A stretch of DNA of 64,000 nucleotides from Stieleria sedimenti (lineage in GTDB: Bacteria; Planctomycetota; Planctomycetia; Pirellulales; Pirellulaceae), in the NCBI RefSeq assembly GCF_025060895.1, contig NZ_JANZKV010000063.1, forward strand, positions 62,001 to 126,000, read 5' to 3'. Below, piece by piece: positions 17,274 to 27,221 of the stretch (the first letter of the stretch is position 1; every line of letters begins with the position of its first letter). Made by a program: the position numbers and the translations under genes. Below the pieces are notes generated by a model. The model was not told the DNA's origin and did no database searches. It worked only from the letters and a program-made list of their open reading frames with translations.

Positions 17274-18791
17274 ATGCGATCGGCCCGATGGACCTTCATC
17301 GTTCTTCCCTTGCTGTTGATCTGCGTTCCTGCCGCGGCGCACGATTACTTTGTGATCAAAGTCGTGGATCGGGCGACCGGACGCGGGGTGCCGATGGTCG
17401 AACTGAAAACCGTCAACCATATCCGCTATTTCACGGATTCAGCCGGCGTCGTGGCGTTTGATGAACCGGGATTGATGAACCAATCCGTCTTCTTTCACGT
17501 TTGGAGTCACGGCTACGAGTTCCCCGCAGACGGTTTCGGCTATCGCGGCAAACGATTGAATGTCCAGCCGGGCGGCATGGCGACGCTGGAGATCAAGCGG
17601 CTGAATCTCGCCCAACGCCTGTATCGCATCACCGGTGCGGGCATCTACCGCGACAGCGTCTTGGTCGGGCATCCCACACCGATCAAACAACCGATTTTGA
17701 ACGGTCAAGTGTTCGGGTCGGACAGCGTCGTCAACGCCGTCTACAAAGGCAAATTGCATTGGTTCTGGGGGGACACCCATCGACCCTCGTATCCGTTGGG
17801 CAATTTTGATGTGCCCGGTGCCGTGTCACGGCTGCCGTCCGACGGGGGACTGGATCCCGATGTCGGCGTCGACTTGGATTACTTTGTCGATGAAAGCGGC
17901 TTTGCAAAACCGACGGCCAAGTTACCTGGAAAAGGGCCGACCTGGATCAACGGCTTGGTCACACTGGGCAGCAGCACGGACCGTGAGCGGATGTTCGCGG
18001 CCTACGTCAAAATCAAGCCACCGCTGACGGTCTATGAACGCGGGTTGGCCGAGTTTGATCACCAAACCCATCAATTCGAAAAACGGAAGGCATTTGCAAT
18101 CGATGCGCCGTTGTTTCCCCACGGGCACCCCTTTGAGCATGAAGACAACGGGGTTCAGTACGTGTACTTCGCCGACCCGTTTCCTTTGGTCCGTGTCCCG
18201 GCGACCGCCGAGGCACTGAGTGATTTGTCGCGGTACGAAGCATACACATGTCTGAAACAGGGCAGCCGTGCGGACTCCATCGCGGTCGAGCGGCACAACG
18301 GTGCTCCGGTTTTCAGTTGGAAATCGGACACCATCCCCTTCACGCCGGCACTTCAAAATCGACTGATCAGGGAAGAACACCTCAATGCGGCCGACGGATT
18401 GTTTCGCCTGGTAGACGAATCGGGTAAACCGGTGACGATGCACCGCGGATCGGTGGCCTGGAACGAACACCGGGGGCGTTGGGTGATGATCGGGGTTCAG
18501 TACGCGGGCACGTCGATGCTGGGCGAGGTCTGGTATGCGGATTCGCAGCAGCTGACCGGCCCGTGGATCAACGCCAGAAAGATAGTCACCCACGAAACGT
18601 ACAGTTTCTACAACCCGAAACAGCATCCGATGTTTGCCCAAGACGACGGGCGGGTGATTTTTTTTGAAGGCACGTACACGACGACGTTCTCGGGCAACGA
18701 CGACCCGACACCCCGCTACGACTACAACCAGATGATGTACAAACTGGATCTTGCGGATCTCGGTTTCGGAGAACGAAACGCAAGCGAGTGA
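17274..18791 (+). CDS. Secreted propeller-like protein, GH43/DUF4185-like
   Basis: ATG at 17274 precedes a clear signal peptide (MRSARWTFIVLPLLLICVPAAA), giving 505 residues. Residues about 23-100 form a transthyretin/carboxypeptidase-regulatory-like sandwich (VVDRATGRGVPMVELKTVN, FTDSAGVVAFDEP). The rest resembles a five-bladed propeller of the GH43/GH32/DUF4185 type, with VLVGHPTPIKQPILNGQVFGSD, WFWGDTHRPSYPLGNF, GPWINARKIVTHETYSFYNPKQHP and DGRVIFFEGTYT. Such proteins usually bind or cleave glycans, but I see no unambiguous catalytic triad. It is monocistronic, 180 nt before the oxidoreductase. Confidence 0.82.
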   Translation: MRSARWTFIVLPLLLICVPAAAHDYFVIKVVDRATGRGVPMVELKTVNHIRYFTDSAGVVAFDEPGLMNQSVFFHVWSHGYEFPADGFGYRGKRLNVQPGGMATLEIKRLNLAQRLYRITGAGIYRDSVLVGHPTPIKQPILNGQVFGSDSVVNAVYKGKLHWFWGDTHRPSYPLGNFDVPGAVSRLPSDGGLDPDVGVDLDYFVDESGFAKPTAKLPGKGPTWINGLVTLGSSTDRERMFAAYVKIKPPLTVYERGLAEFDHQTHQFEKRKAFAIDAPLFPHGHPFEHEDNGVQYVYFADPFPLVRVPATAEALSDLSRYEAYTCLKQGSRADSIAVERHNGAPVFSWKSDTIPFTPALQNRLIREEHLNAADGLFRLVDESGKPVTMHRGSVAWNEHRGRWVMIGVQYAGTSMLGEVWYADSQQLTGPWINARKIVTHETYSFYNPKQHPMFAQDDGRVIFFEGTYTTTFSGNDDPTPRYDYNQMMYKLDLADLGFGERNASE

Positions 18792-18973
18792 ATCGATGTC
18801 CAGATCGCACCGATTCCCCTCGTTTCAGGGCTCCGCCGCTGGCACGCCAGACTGCCGCGCCTGGCCGCCTTTTCATCCACGTTCCCGCGTAAAATGGGTT
18901 ATGATGGCTGACCCGAACTCGCGCCGCGAGTGCCTTCCCTCCTAAATCCCACATCCACTTGGAGTCTATTCAG

Positions 18974-20521
18974 ATGAAACCATTTAGTCGTCGCCAGTTT
19001 AACGTCGCATCGGCCGCCTCGCTCGCCGGGCTGGCGACCGCCGTCCACACCAGTTCGGCGGCCAAGGCTGCCGACGGCCCCAACGAAAAACTGGGCGTGG
19101 TGGTGGCCGGTGTGAACGGACGTGGGCAATCGCACATCGCCGGATTCGGCAGTGATCCGCGGGCGGAAGTCCGCGCCATCGTCGAAGTGGATTCCAAAGT
19201 CGCGGAGCAACGTGCCGGTTCGATCGAAAAACGAACGGGGCTCAAGCCGAAGGTGTACCGGGACATCCGTGAAGCGCTCGAATCCGATGATTACCAAATC
19301 GTGACCTGTGCGACACCGAACCATTGGCACGCGTTGATCGGCGTCTGGGCGATGCAAGCCGGGAAAGACGTTTACCTTGAGAAACCGATCAGCCACAACG
19401 TGAACGAAGGACGGGCGCTGGTCGCGGCGGCCAAGAAGTACGGCCGGATGTTCCAAACCGGAACACAGTGCCGCAGCAGCAACGGCGTGATCGATCTGGT
19501 CGATTTCATCCAGAACGGTGGGATCGGTGAAGTCAAATTGGCTCGCGGGCTGTGTTACAAACGCCGCAAGTCGATCGGCCCGATCGGCAACTATCCGATT
19601 CCCGACTCGGTCGATTTCAATCTCTGGAGCGGCCCGGCGACCTACACCGATCCGAAGGTGACGCGGCAACGCTTCCACTACGACTGGCACTGGCAACGCC
19701 ATTACGGCAACGGCGATTCGGGAAACCAAGGCCCTCACCAAACCGACGTCTCACGCTGGGGACTGGGGCTGGAACGTCATCCCAACTCGATCCTGACCTA
19801 CGCCGGACGCCTCGGTTATCAAGCCGAACGGAAAGATCCGAACTATGTCGATGCCGGCGACACCGCCAACACCCAAGTTTCGATCTACGACTACGGCGAC
19901 AAAACGATCGTTTTCGAAACACGTGGTTTAAGCGTCGACGATAGCGCCGACGACGAAATCAACACCCTATTCGGTAGCAACCGGGGCAACAAGATCGGCG
20001 TCGTCTTTTATGGCAGCGAAGGTTACGCGATCCAGGGTCCGAATTACGAAAACGGACGCGTCTTTGACCTCGATAAAAAGCCCGTGCGTGATTTCAAGCA
20101 CAACAGCAAAGAAGATGGTCAGCTGAACGAGTTGCACATGAGCAACTTCATTGACGCGGTCGTCTCGCGTGACGGTTCCAAGCTGAATGCCGATGCGATG
20201 TGCGGACACCTGTCCGCTTCGATCGCGCACCTGGGTAACATCTCCTACTATGTCGGTCAGGAAAATCGCGTCAGCCCCGATGAGATTGCCGCAGCCGTGG
20301 AAGCGTTCGGTTCATCCGATGATGATTCCGCGACGCTGCAACGAACGCTGCGGCACCTGCGCGACAATGGTGTGAAACCCGAAGTCGAACAGTTGTCGCT
20401 CGGTCCGGTGCTGAAATTCGATCCGGTCAGCGAACGCTTTGCCGACAACGACGCCGCCAACGCGATGTTGACCCGCCAGTACCGCGACGGATTCGTCGTC
20501 CCGGATCCGAGCAACGTCTGA
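18974..20521 (+). CDS. Tat-exported Gfo/Idh/MocA family oxidoreductase
   Basis: ATG at 18974 begins a twin-arginine signal (SRRQFNVASAASLAG). The 515-residue product has the family's Rossmann N-terminus (KLGVVVAGVNGRGQSHIAGF), the NAD(P)-domain phrase CATPNHWHALIGVWAMQAGKDVYLEKP split over residues about 113-140, and the alpha/beta C-terminal domain with GNQGPHQTDVSRWGL. The EKP lysine and the GPHQTD histidine are present. In planctomycetes such exported members are numerous and usually assigned to sugar or inositol oxidoreduction. The specific substrate is unknown. No operon partner is adjacent. Confidence 0.92.
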   Translation: MKPFSRRQFNVASAASLAGLATAVHTSSAAKAADGPNEKLGVVVAGVNGRGQSHIAGFGSDPRAEVRAIVEVDSKVAEQRAGSIEKRTGLKPKVYRDIREALESDDYQIVTCATPNHWHALIGVWAMQAGKDVYLEKPISHNVNEGRALVAAAKKYGRMFQTGTQCRSSNGVIDLVDFIQNGGIGEVKLARGLCYKRRKSIGPIGNYPIPDSVDFNLWSGPATYTDPKVTRQRFHYDWHWQRHYGNGDSGNQGPHQTDVSRWGLGLERHPNSILTYAGRLGYQAERKDPNYVDAGDTANTQVSIYDYGDKTIVFETRGLSVDDSADDEINTLFGSNRGNKIGVVFYGSEGYAIQGPNYENGRVFDLDKKPVRDFKHNSKEDGQLNELHMSNFIDAVVSRDGSKLNADAMCGHLSASIAHLGNISYYVGQENRVSPDEIAAAVEAFGSSDDDSATLQRTLRHLRDNGVKPEVEQLSLGPVLKFDPVSERFADNDAANAMLTRQYRDGFVVPDPSNV

Positions 20522-20603
20522 TCGGCAGTGATCAAGCAGCGATACGGAGCAGCGAACGGGCAGTCACTGTCCGTTCGTTGCTCAGCCTAGGATTCTCAGC
20601 GAA

Positions 20604-21264
20604 TCATTTGGCGGAAAGGCAGACGACCGATCCATCCTTCAAGCAAACGAACAAGCTGTTGTGGGCGATCGCGACGCCGTCCCAAACCGGTGCCGCGTCA
20701 AATCGCAGTTCTTGTAACGGGCGACCGTCTGCGGCGTCCAACAACCAGGCGATGCCGCCGTTCCGGCCGGCGTAGGAGGCATTGGTCTGCTCCGCCGAGG
20801 CCGCCGGGCCTTCGACGGTTCCAAACGCAGGCCCCTTCACCAGACGCGGCTCGATCGAAACGTTGAAGCGGCGGTCGGTATTGCCGCAACCGTTGTAGAA
20901 ACCGTTCACGCCGGTCGCCATCGTGCCGATCGCGCACTGACAGACAGAGGGGCCGTTGTAAAGCATGCCGTTGGCGGGCATCACCGCCAGCCCGCAAGTC
21001 GGACGCGCCCAGGGATTCGGCGTTTCCGCCGTCCCATCGAGCTTGACAAAGTCGCTGCCGCCGGACGCGCTGTTGAGGTAATAGCGATGCGTGATGCGAT
21101 TGCGATAGCAGCGGTCATGCGACATCGGGCCGGCCATCTCCTGGGACAACGTGCGGACGACCTTGCCGGTTTTAGGATCGCGGCCGTTCAAGTCGCGAAC
21201 TCCACACCAATCCATCGGTCGCCGCCGCTTTGGGCAGCTTGTAGGGCGTTCCCGGACCCCGTCA
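20604..21264 (-). pseudogene. C-terminal remnant of a PQQ-like propeller gene, frameshifted
   Basis: The minus-strand frame ending at 20604 reads as the C-terminal third of a PQQ-like protein: CGVRDLNGRDPKTGKVVRTL, the cysteine motif CGLAVMPANGMLYNGP with VCQC, and the closing blade APVWDGVAIAHNSLFVCLKDG. Near 21215-21225 the homologous sense appears to switch frame: the other frame reads GTPYKLPKAAATDGLVW before running out, and its upstream TGA is at 21262-21264. No signal peptide or start is present, and the remnant abuts the stop of pccA. A 5' deletion plus a frameshift is the simplest reading. Confidence 0.65.
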
Positions 21265-21280
21265 ATCCGCGCTGCCCCTG

Positions 21281-23278
21281 TCAATCTGCCAGTGGTTCGA
21301 ATTCGAGGATCGGTTGATCGACTGCCAGCGTGTCGCCGATGCTGGCCGTGATCTTGGAAACGCGTCCTTCGCGTTCGGCCCGTAGGACGTTTTCCATCTT
21401 CATCGCTTCGATCACTGCCAAGTCCTGACCCGCGTGCACTTCGGTACCCTCTTCGACTCTCAGTTGCGTCAGCAGGCCGGGCATCGGGGAGAGCAAGAAG
21501 CGGCTCATATCCGGTGGCTCTTTGACCGGCATGCAGGCGAGCAGGTCAGCGGCGCGCGGGGTCAAGACCATGATGTCGATTTGCGACCCCCAGTGGAACA
21601 GGCTGTAATGCATGTTGCGGCGTTCGACCTGGATACAAACCGTTTCGCCGTTGACCGTGCCCCGGAAGAGCGGTTGGCCGAATTGCCAGTCGCTGATCAC
21701 TTGATAGGTGTCCGTCCCGTAGGTGATTTCATGGCCGCCGGGCAGCGGACGCATCGCCACCGGAGACTGCTGGCCGTCGAGCATGATCACCCAGTGATCG
21801 TCGATGTTTCGTTCGTAGCCGGCCAATTGACCGCTGATCCCGGCGGCCCGGTCCATGTAGCGCCGATGGATGGCTGCGGCGACGACGATCAGCAACGCGG
21901 GGTTTTCATGCACGAGATCCGAGGGATGGAAACCGTCGGGATACTCCTCGGCGATCAGATTCGTACTGATGTTACCGGCCCGAAAACGCGGGTGTTCGAT
22001 CAGTGCGGCCAGGAAGCTGATGTTGTGCGACACACCGCGGATGTAAAACTCGTTGAGCGCTTCGCGCATGTGTCCGATCGCGGCGTCACGCGTCGTTCCA
22101 TACGTGATCAATTTGGCGATCATCGGGTCATAGTGCATCGCGATCTCTGCACCTTCATAGACACCGGTATCGACGCGGACGACATCGTTTTCTGGCGGCG
22201 GGCAATAGCGAACGAGTCGACCGATCGACGGCAGGAACCCGCGGAGCGGATCTTCGGCATAGACCCTCGATTCGATCGCCGATCCGTTGAGTTGGACATC
22301 GGACTGGGACAACGGCAACACTTCGCCGGCGGCGCTGCGAATCATCAGTTCGACCAGGTCCAACCCGGTCACGTATTCGGTCACCGGGTGTTCCACCTGC
22401 AACCGAGTGTTCATTTCCAGGAAGTAGAAATTGCGATCATTGTCGACGATGAATTCGACGGTTCCGGCCGACTCGTATTGGACCGCGCGGGCGAGCGCGA
22501 CCGCCTGGTCTCCCATCGCCGAACGGGTTTGGGCATCCAGGAACGGCGAGGGGGCTTCTTCGATCACCTTTTGATGGCGTCGTTGGAGTGAGCATTCGCG
22601 TTCAGCGAGGTGGATCACGTTGCCGTGTTTGTCGGCGATCACTTGGATTTCGATATGGCGTGGTTGTTCGATGAACTTTTCGATGAACACGCGGTCGTCG
22701 CCGAAGGAGGTTTTCGCCTCGCCGCTGGCGCGTTGGAATCCGTCACGACATTCGTCATCGTTGCGGGCGATCCGCATCCCCTTGCCGCCTCCGCCGGCGC
22801 TGGCTTTGATCATCACCGGGTACCCGATTTCCTGGGCAATCGTGACGGCAACGTCTGGGGACTCGATGATGTCGGCGTGACCGGGGACGGTATTCACGCC
22901 GGCCTCCTGCGCCAGTTTCTTGGACGTGATCTTGTCGCCCATGTTCTTGATCGCATGGACGTTGGGACCGATGAACGCGATCCCGGCTTCCGCCAACCGC
23001 TCGGCAAAGGTTGCGTTTTCGGAGACGAATCCGTAACCGGGGTGGACGGCCTGGGCGCCGGTGTCTCGACAGGCCTGGACGAGCTTGTCGATCACGAGAT
23101 AGCTTTCGGCCGACGGCGGTGGGCCGATCAACACCGCTTCGTCCGCCATCGAGACGTGGAGCGCATCGCGATCCGCTTCCGAATAAACGGCGACCGTTTG
23201 AATGCCCATTTTGCGGGCGGTCTTGATAACGCGGCAAGCGATCTCGCCGCGATTGGCGATCAGTATTTTATTGAACAT
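21281..23278 (-). CDS. pccA: Propionyl/acetyl-CoA carboxylase alpha subunit (biotin carboxylase + biotin carrier)
   Basis: ATG at 23278 gives 665 residues beginning MFNKILIANRGEIACRV, the classic biotin-carboxylase start. The ATP-grasp domain has KASAGGGGKGMR, ERECSLQRRHQKVIEEAPSP and FLEMNTRLQVEHPVTE. A C-terminal biotinyl domain carries EAMKMEN with K627 as the biotinylated lysine. It carboxylates the carrier for transfer by the beta subunit encoded 20 nt upstream. Propionyl-CoA specificity is inferred from the link to methylmalonyl-CoA genes in the same cluster. The operon also carries biotin ligase, which would charge K627. Last gene of the phasin-birA-phaC-pccB-pccA run. Confidence 0.93.
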   Translation of the reverse strand: MFNKILIANRGEIACRVIKTARKMGIQTVAVYSEADRDALHVSMADEAVLIGPPPSAESYLVIDKLVQACRDTGAQAVHPGYGFVSENATFAERLAEAGIAFIGPNVHAIKNMGDKITSKKLAQEAGVNTVPGHADIIESPDVAVTIAQEIGYPVMIKASAGGGGKGMRIARNDDECRDGFQRASGEAKTSFGDDRVFIEKFIEQPRHIEIQVIADKHGNVIHLAERECSLQRRHQKVIEEAPSPFLDAQTRSAMGDQAVALARAVQYESAGTVEFIVDNDRNFYFLEMNTRLQVEHPVTEYVTGLDLVELMIRSAAGEVLPLSQSDVQLNGSAIESRVYAEDPLRGFLPSIGRLVRYCPPPENDVVRVDTGVYEGAEIAMHYDPMIAKLITYGTTRDAAIGHMREALNEFYIRGVSHNISFLAALIEHPRFRAGNISTNLIAEEYPDGFHPSDLVHENPALLIVVAAAIHRRYMDRAAGISGQLAGYERNIDDHWVIMLDGQQSPVAMRPLPGGHEITYGTDTYQVISDWQFGQPLFRGTVNGETVCIQVERRNMHYSLFHWGSQIDIMVLTPRAADLLACMPVKEPPDMSRFLLSPMPGLLTQLRVEEGTEVHAGQDLAVIEAMKMENVLRAEREGRVSKITASIGDTLAVDQPILEFEPLAD

Positions 23279-23298
23279 GATTTTGAATGACCAATCTT

Positions 23299-24831
23299 TT
23301 AAAGCGGAATGTTTCCGTGCTTCCGCCAAGGGTTCTCCAGTTTCTTGCTGCGCAGCATGGCCAACGATCGGCAAATCCGCTTGCGTGTCATCCGCGGCAT
23401 CACCACGTCGTCGATGAATCCTCGCCGTCCGGCGATGAACGGGTTGGCAAACTTGACACGGTATTCTTCGGTCAGCGCGGCGATTTTTTCGGGGTCGCCC
23501 AAGTCTTTGCGGAAGATGATCTCGACCGCGCCCTTGGGACCCATGACGGCGATCTCCGCACTCGGCCATGCCAGATTCACGTCACCGCGAAGGTGTTTGG
23601 ACGACATCACGTCATAGGCGCCGCCATAGGCTTTGCGGGTGATCAACGTCACCTTGGGGACGGTGGCTTCGGCATAGGCATACAACAGCTTCGCACCGTG
23701 CTTGATGATCCCGCCGTATTCCTGGGCGGTTCCCGGCATGAATCCGGGGACGTCGACGAGTGTCAAAATGGGAATGTTGAAGGCATCGCAAAAACGAACG
23801 AAGCGGGCCGCCTTGATCGACGACTTGATATCCAAGCAGCCGGCCAACACCAACGGCTGGTTGGCGACGACGCCGATCGGATACCCGTCCATCCGGGCCA
23901 GCCCGACGACGATGTTTTTTGCATGCTCGGGCTGCAGTTCGAAGAAGTCGGTGTCGTCGACAATCTTGAGGATTAACTCTTTCATGTCGTACGGTTTGGT
24001 CGGCGAATCGGGAACGAGCGTGTCGAGTGAAGGTTCGACGCGATCGGACGGATCGGGGGTTGGCCGATGCGGCGCGTCGACTCGGTTGTTGGCGGGCAAG
24101 TAGTTGATGAAACGCCGTACCATCGCGAGCGCTTCCACGTCGTTTTCGAACGCGCGGTCGGCGACGCCGGACACGGTCGAATGGGTCACCGCTCCGCCGA
24201 GCTGCTCGTGCGTGACCTCCTCATGGGTCACGGTTTTGACCACGTCGGGGCCGGTCACAAACATGTAGGAACTGTCTTTGACCATGAAGATGAAATCGGT
24301 CATGGCCGGGGAGTAGACCGCGCCACCGGCGCAGGGTCCCATCACCAACGAGATTTGCGGGACGACGCCGGAGGCGAGTACGTTGCGTTGAAAGACATCG
24401 GCGTAGCCGCCCAGTGACGCGACGCCTTCCTGAATCCGGGCGCCGCCGGAGTCATTGATGCCGATGACCGGCGCGCCGACTTTGATCGCATGGTCCATGA
24501 CCTTACAGATCTTTTCGGCGTGGGCTTCGGACAGCGAGCCCCCGAAGACGGTAAAGTCTTGGCTGAAGACAAATACGACGCGACCGTTGATGGTCCCGTA
24601 GCCCGTCACCACGCCATCACCGGGAATGCTTTGCTGGTCCATTCCGAAGTCTTTGCAACGATGTTCGACGAACATGTCCCATTCTTCGAACATCCCCGGA
24701 TCCAACAGCAGTTCGATCCGTTCCCGCGCCGTAAGCTTGCCTTTCTTGTGCTGCGCATCAATCCGTTTCTGTCCGCCGCCCATTTCGGCGGCCTTGCGCA
24801 TTTCTTCAAGGCGTTTGACTATTTCCTGCAT
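23299..24831 (-). CDS. pccB: Acyl-CoA (propionyl-CoA) carboxylase beta subunit
   Basis: A full-length carboxyltransferase of 510 residues. N-terminal [23 protein letters not shown], the first oxyanion region [28 protein letters not shown], and in the C-terminal half [25 protein letters not shown] and [11 protein letters not shown] are all typical of PccB. It transfers CO2 from biotin to acyl-CoA, forming methylmalonyl-CoA from propionyl-CoA. It lies 57 nt downstream of the PHA synthase and 20 nt upstream of pccA. A second, sequence-divergent carboxyltransferase sits at 41585-43138 within the decarboxylase cluster. Confidence 0.94.
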   Translation of the reverse strand: MQEIVKRLEEMRKAAEMGGGQKRIDAQHKKGKLTARERIELLLDPGMFEEWDMFVEHRCKDFGMDQQSIPGDGVVTGYGTINGRVVFVFSQDFTVFGGSLSEAHAEKICKVMDHAIKVGAPVIGINDSGGARIQEGVASLGGYADVFQRNVLASGVVPQISLVMGPCAGGAVYSPAMTDFIFMVKDSSYMFVTGPDVVKTVTHEEVTHEQLGGAVTHSTVSGVADRAFENDVEALAMVRRFINYLPANNRVDAPHRPTPDPSDRVEPSLDTLVPDSPTKPYDMKELILKIVDDTDFFELQPEHAKNIVVGLARMDGYPIGVVANQPLVLAGCLDIKSSIKAARFVRFCDAFNIPILTLVDVPGFMPGTAQEYGGIIKHGAKLLYAYAEATVPKVTLITRKAYGGAYDVMSSKHLRGDVNLAWPSAEIAVMGPKGAVEIIFRKDLGDPEKIAALTEEYRVKFANPFIAGRRGFIDDVVMPRMTRKRICRSLAMLRSKKLENPWRKHGNIPL

Positions 24832-24888
24832 GATGCTTCTCGTTGGATTGCGTCGAACGCTGTTGAAGGCGTTCGCGTGACCAGGTTT

Positions 24889-26289
24889 TTACCGCTTGGT
24901 TGAGTGACTTGCGATCCATTCCGCCGCCAGGGGCCAGAGATTGCGCTGGGCTTGTGAGCCCACCGCCAATCCGATGTGCCCGGCTTCGATCGACAATGAG
25001 GTGACATCCCGGGAACCGACACGTTCTTTGATCGCCAGTGTGGATTCTGGCGGTACCAAGTGATCGCGTTGGGCGACCAGCAATAGCAACGGGCAAGTGA
25101 TCGCTGCCAATCGTATCGTTTCACCGGCGAGAACCATTTGATTGTTCACCAGACGATTCTCTTGATAAAGCATCGAAACGAATTCGCGAAACGTCTCCCC
25201 GGCGATCGGGATCGTGTCGCTGGACCAACGCTCGATGGTTTTAAAATCATCCAAGAACTCCGCATCGTTCGCATTCTCCATGAACGACAGCTGCTTTTCC
25301 GCAAAGTTTTGCACGGGCTTCATCAACTGAAACACGAACTGCAGGAATTCGCCGGGGCAATTCCCAAACGCGTCGATCAGTCCATCGACGTCGAACGTTT
25401 CCGGACGTGCCCACAAATTCAACAATCCGTCCTCCCCGTCGAACTCGATCGGCGCCGCCATCAGAATCAGGTTTTCGATCCGCTCGGGATGTAGCGCCGC
25501 AAAGAGCGTCGACATGGTGCCGCCCATACAATAACCGAGCAGGCTGAGCCGTGGGGTGTGGGATCGCTGGCAAACGAAGTTGACCGCGTTGTTCAACATC
25601 GAACAGACGTAATCTTCCAGCCGCAACGTCGAATCCGATTCATCGGGGCTGCCCCAGTCGATCACATAGACGTCAAAACCGCGATCGAGCAACCGACGGA
25701 CCACGCTGCGGTTGGCTTTCAGATCCAGGATGTAGGGGCGGTTGACCAACGCGAAACAAATCAGGACGGGTTCGGCGAAGCGGACATTGCGGGGTTTGAA
25801 GTGCAGCAGTTTCAGCGGCGTTTGCTCGTAGACCACATCAAACGGTGTGGCCCACTTGGATGGTTTTTTCGGTGCATCCGGTGTCGCGGCACACGCGCCG
25901 CCGGTGTGGATTGGGGTCGGCAAGCCTCTCGTTTCCGGAAAGAGTTGCCCAAAACTCATCGAGAGTGCCTGGACATCGTCGCTCAACGTCCTGCCGCTCG
26001 CGCGGGCGTCCGCCGGGTCGAAGTTGCCGGCCAACTTTGCGGCGATCAGCGAATCGATGTGTCGTTTCAACAGTTTCAAAAAATCGGAACTGCGGAGATA
26101 GGATTCGGTCGCTTGCCCCCACAGATCGAACCACTGGCGGCGGTGAGTGTTCGGGTCCGCGTTGGGATGGGACGCCCGACGCAGTTGATGCGCATTGTCC
26201 GCCGCGTGTTGAACAGCCTGAGTCCAACATTCCACCAGGGGCGGCCAGGTTCGATCCGTCGCACTCGTTTCGTCGATTGGTTGGTTCAT
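24889..26289 (-). CDS. phaC: PHA synthase PhaC, long class III-like form
   Basis: ATG at 26289 (MNQPIDETS) gives 466 residues; an earlier in-frame ATG exists but its extension lacks family character. The catalytic domain has the lipase-like box GYCMGG with nucleophile C254, D409 (AQRDHLVPPES) and H438 (EAGHIGLAVG), plus the PHA-synthase phrases LVNRPYILDL and YVIDWGSPDE. Residues 1-150 are an extra mostly helical region. It polymerises (R)-3-hydroxyacyl-CoA at the granule surface. It is in a minus-strand operon with phasin and birA upstream and pccBA downstream, and no phaE is adjacent, unlike the second synthase at 33032. Confidence 0.9.
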   Translation of the reverse strand: MNQPIDETSATDRTWPPLVECWTQAVQHAADNAHQLRRASHPNADPNTHRRQWFDLWGQATESYLRSSDFLKLLKRHIDSLIAAKLAGNFDPADARASGRTLSDDVQALSMSFGQLFPETRGLPTPIHTGGACAATPDAPKKPSKWATPFDVVYEQTPLKLLHFKPRNVRFAEPVLICFALVNRPYILDLKANRSVVRRLLDRGFDVYVIDWGSPDESDSTLRLEDYVCSMLNNAVNFVCQRSHTPRLSLLGYCMGGTMSTLFAALHPERIENLILMAAPIEFDGEDGLLNLWARPETFDVDGLIDAFGNCPGEFLQFVFQLMKPVQNFAEKQLSFMENANDAEFLDDFKTIERWSSDTIPIAGETFREFVSMLYQENRLVNNQMVLAGETIRLAAITCPLLLLVAQRDHLVPPESTLAIKERVGSRDVTSLSIEAGHIGLAVGSQAQRNLWPLAAEWIASHSTKR

Positions 26290-26351
26290 GCACGGCTCGA
26301 ACTGCGTTTTGTTTCGCACGCGTTGACGCAATGGCTGCACGGCGTTGACGT

Positions 26352-27197
26352 TTAGAACAGGGTAACCGTTCCCGCGTAACATGGTTCTAACCCGGCGGGG
26401 GTTTCGATGACCAGAGCACCCTCGTCGTTGATACCCCGACATCGTCCCGAAACGTCGCGAGTCCCGAGATCGACTTGGACGGTGCGGTTGGTCAATAAAC
26501 ATCGTTCTCGCCACATGGTTCGTAGTTCATCGTCACGGCAACCAATGCACTCCAGCCGATGCTGCAGTCGATTCAGCACCGCAATCAGCACATCGGTCAA
26601 CGGAAACGGGTGCCCTGCGACGTCACACAGCGCGATCGCGGTCGTCCGCAATTCGTCCGGTGCCCGAGACAAGGAGTTGTTGACATTGATCCCGATGCCG
26701 ATCGCCAAAAGCTGTGGATTGGCCGTCGGTAATTCGATCAAAATGCCGCTCAGTTTGCGTTGCCGGCAGTACACGTCGTTGGGCCATTTGAGTTGCATCT
26801 CGGAGGATTCAACGATCCCTTCGATCGCCTCGCAGACGGCCAGTCCGACGGTCAAGGATGCTTGGGGCAAACGCCGCTGGGGCAGCCCGGTGTCGAGCAA
26901 CAGCGTCAAGGTGAGGGCGCCCGAATCGGCCCACCAGTGATTCGTGCCGCGGCCACGACCAGCGGTCTGTGACTCGGCCAGGATCAACAGGGGGCCTGCT
27001 GGGCTCCCGTTTCGGGCGAGTTCCATCGCGCGACGATTGGTTGAATCAATCTCGCGATGAAAATCGACCCGCTCCACGAACGTCGACTTGGTCAGATGAT
27101 CCAAGTCGGCGTCCGAGAACAACATTTCTCGTCTGGGAGTTTCCCGTGCGGGGGCTTCCCGCACGGCGGCGTCCTGCGTCTTGATACCTCGATGCAT
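26352..27197 (-). CDS. birA: Biotin--[acetyl-CoA-carboxylase] ligase
   Basis: This 281-residue protein has the biotin protein ligase core: EIDSTNRRAMELA, the adenylate loop GRGRGTNHWW, the lysine motif LKWPNDVY, GILIEL and GIGINVNN, and a C-terminal SH3-like domain (VSGRCRGINDEGALVIETPAG). There is no N-terminal winged helix, so it is a ligase without repressor function. An internal ATG at 27125 (MLFSDADLDHL) is an alternative start. It lies 24 nt after the phasin and 62 nt before phaC. It probably biotinylates PccA K627 and the decarboxylase carrier K95 encoded at 43135. Confidence 0.93.
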   Translation of the reverse strand: MHRGIKTQDAAVREAPARETPRREMLFSDADLDHLTKSTFVERVDFHREIDSTNRRAMELARNGSPAGPLLILAESQTAGRGRGTNHWWADSGALTLTLLLDTGLPQRRLPQASLTVGLAVCEAIEGIVESSEMQLKWPNDVYCRQRKLSGILIELPTANPQLLAIGIGINVNNSLSRAPDELRTTAIALCDVAGHPFPLTDVLIAVLNRLQHRLECIGCRDDELRTMWRERCLLTNRTVQVDLGTRDVSGRCRGINDEGALVIETPAGLEPCYAGTVTLF

Positions 27198-27221
27198 CGC
27201 TCTTCCTTCGCGTGTGGACCG

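Noticed and set aside
26352-27197. BirA as a biotin-operon repressor
   Set aside because: No N-terminal helix-turn-helix; the sequence begins shortly before the ligase core.
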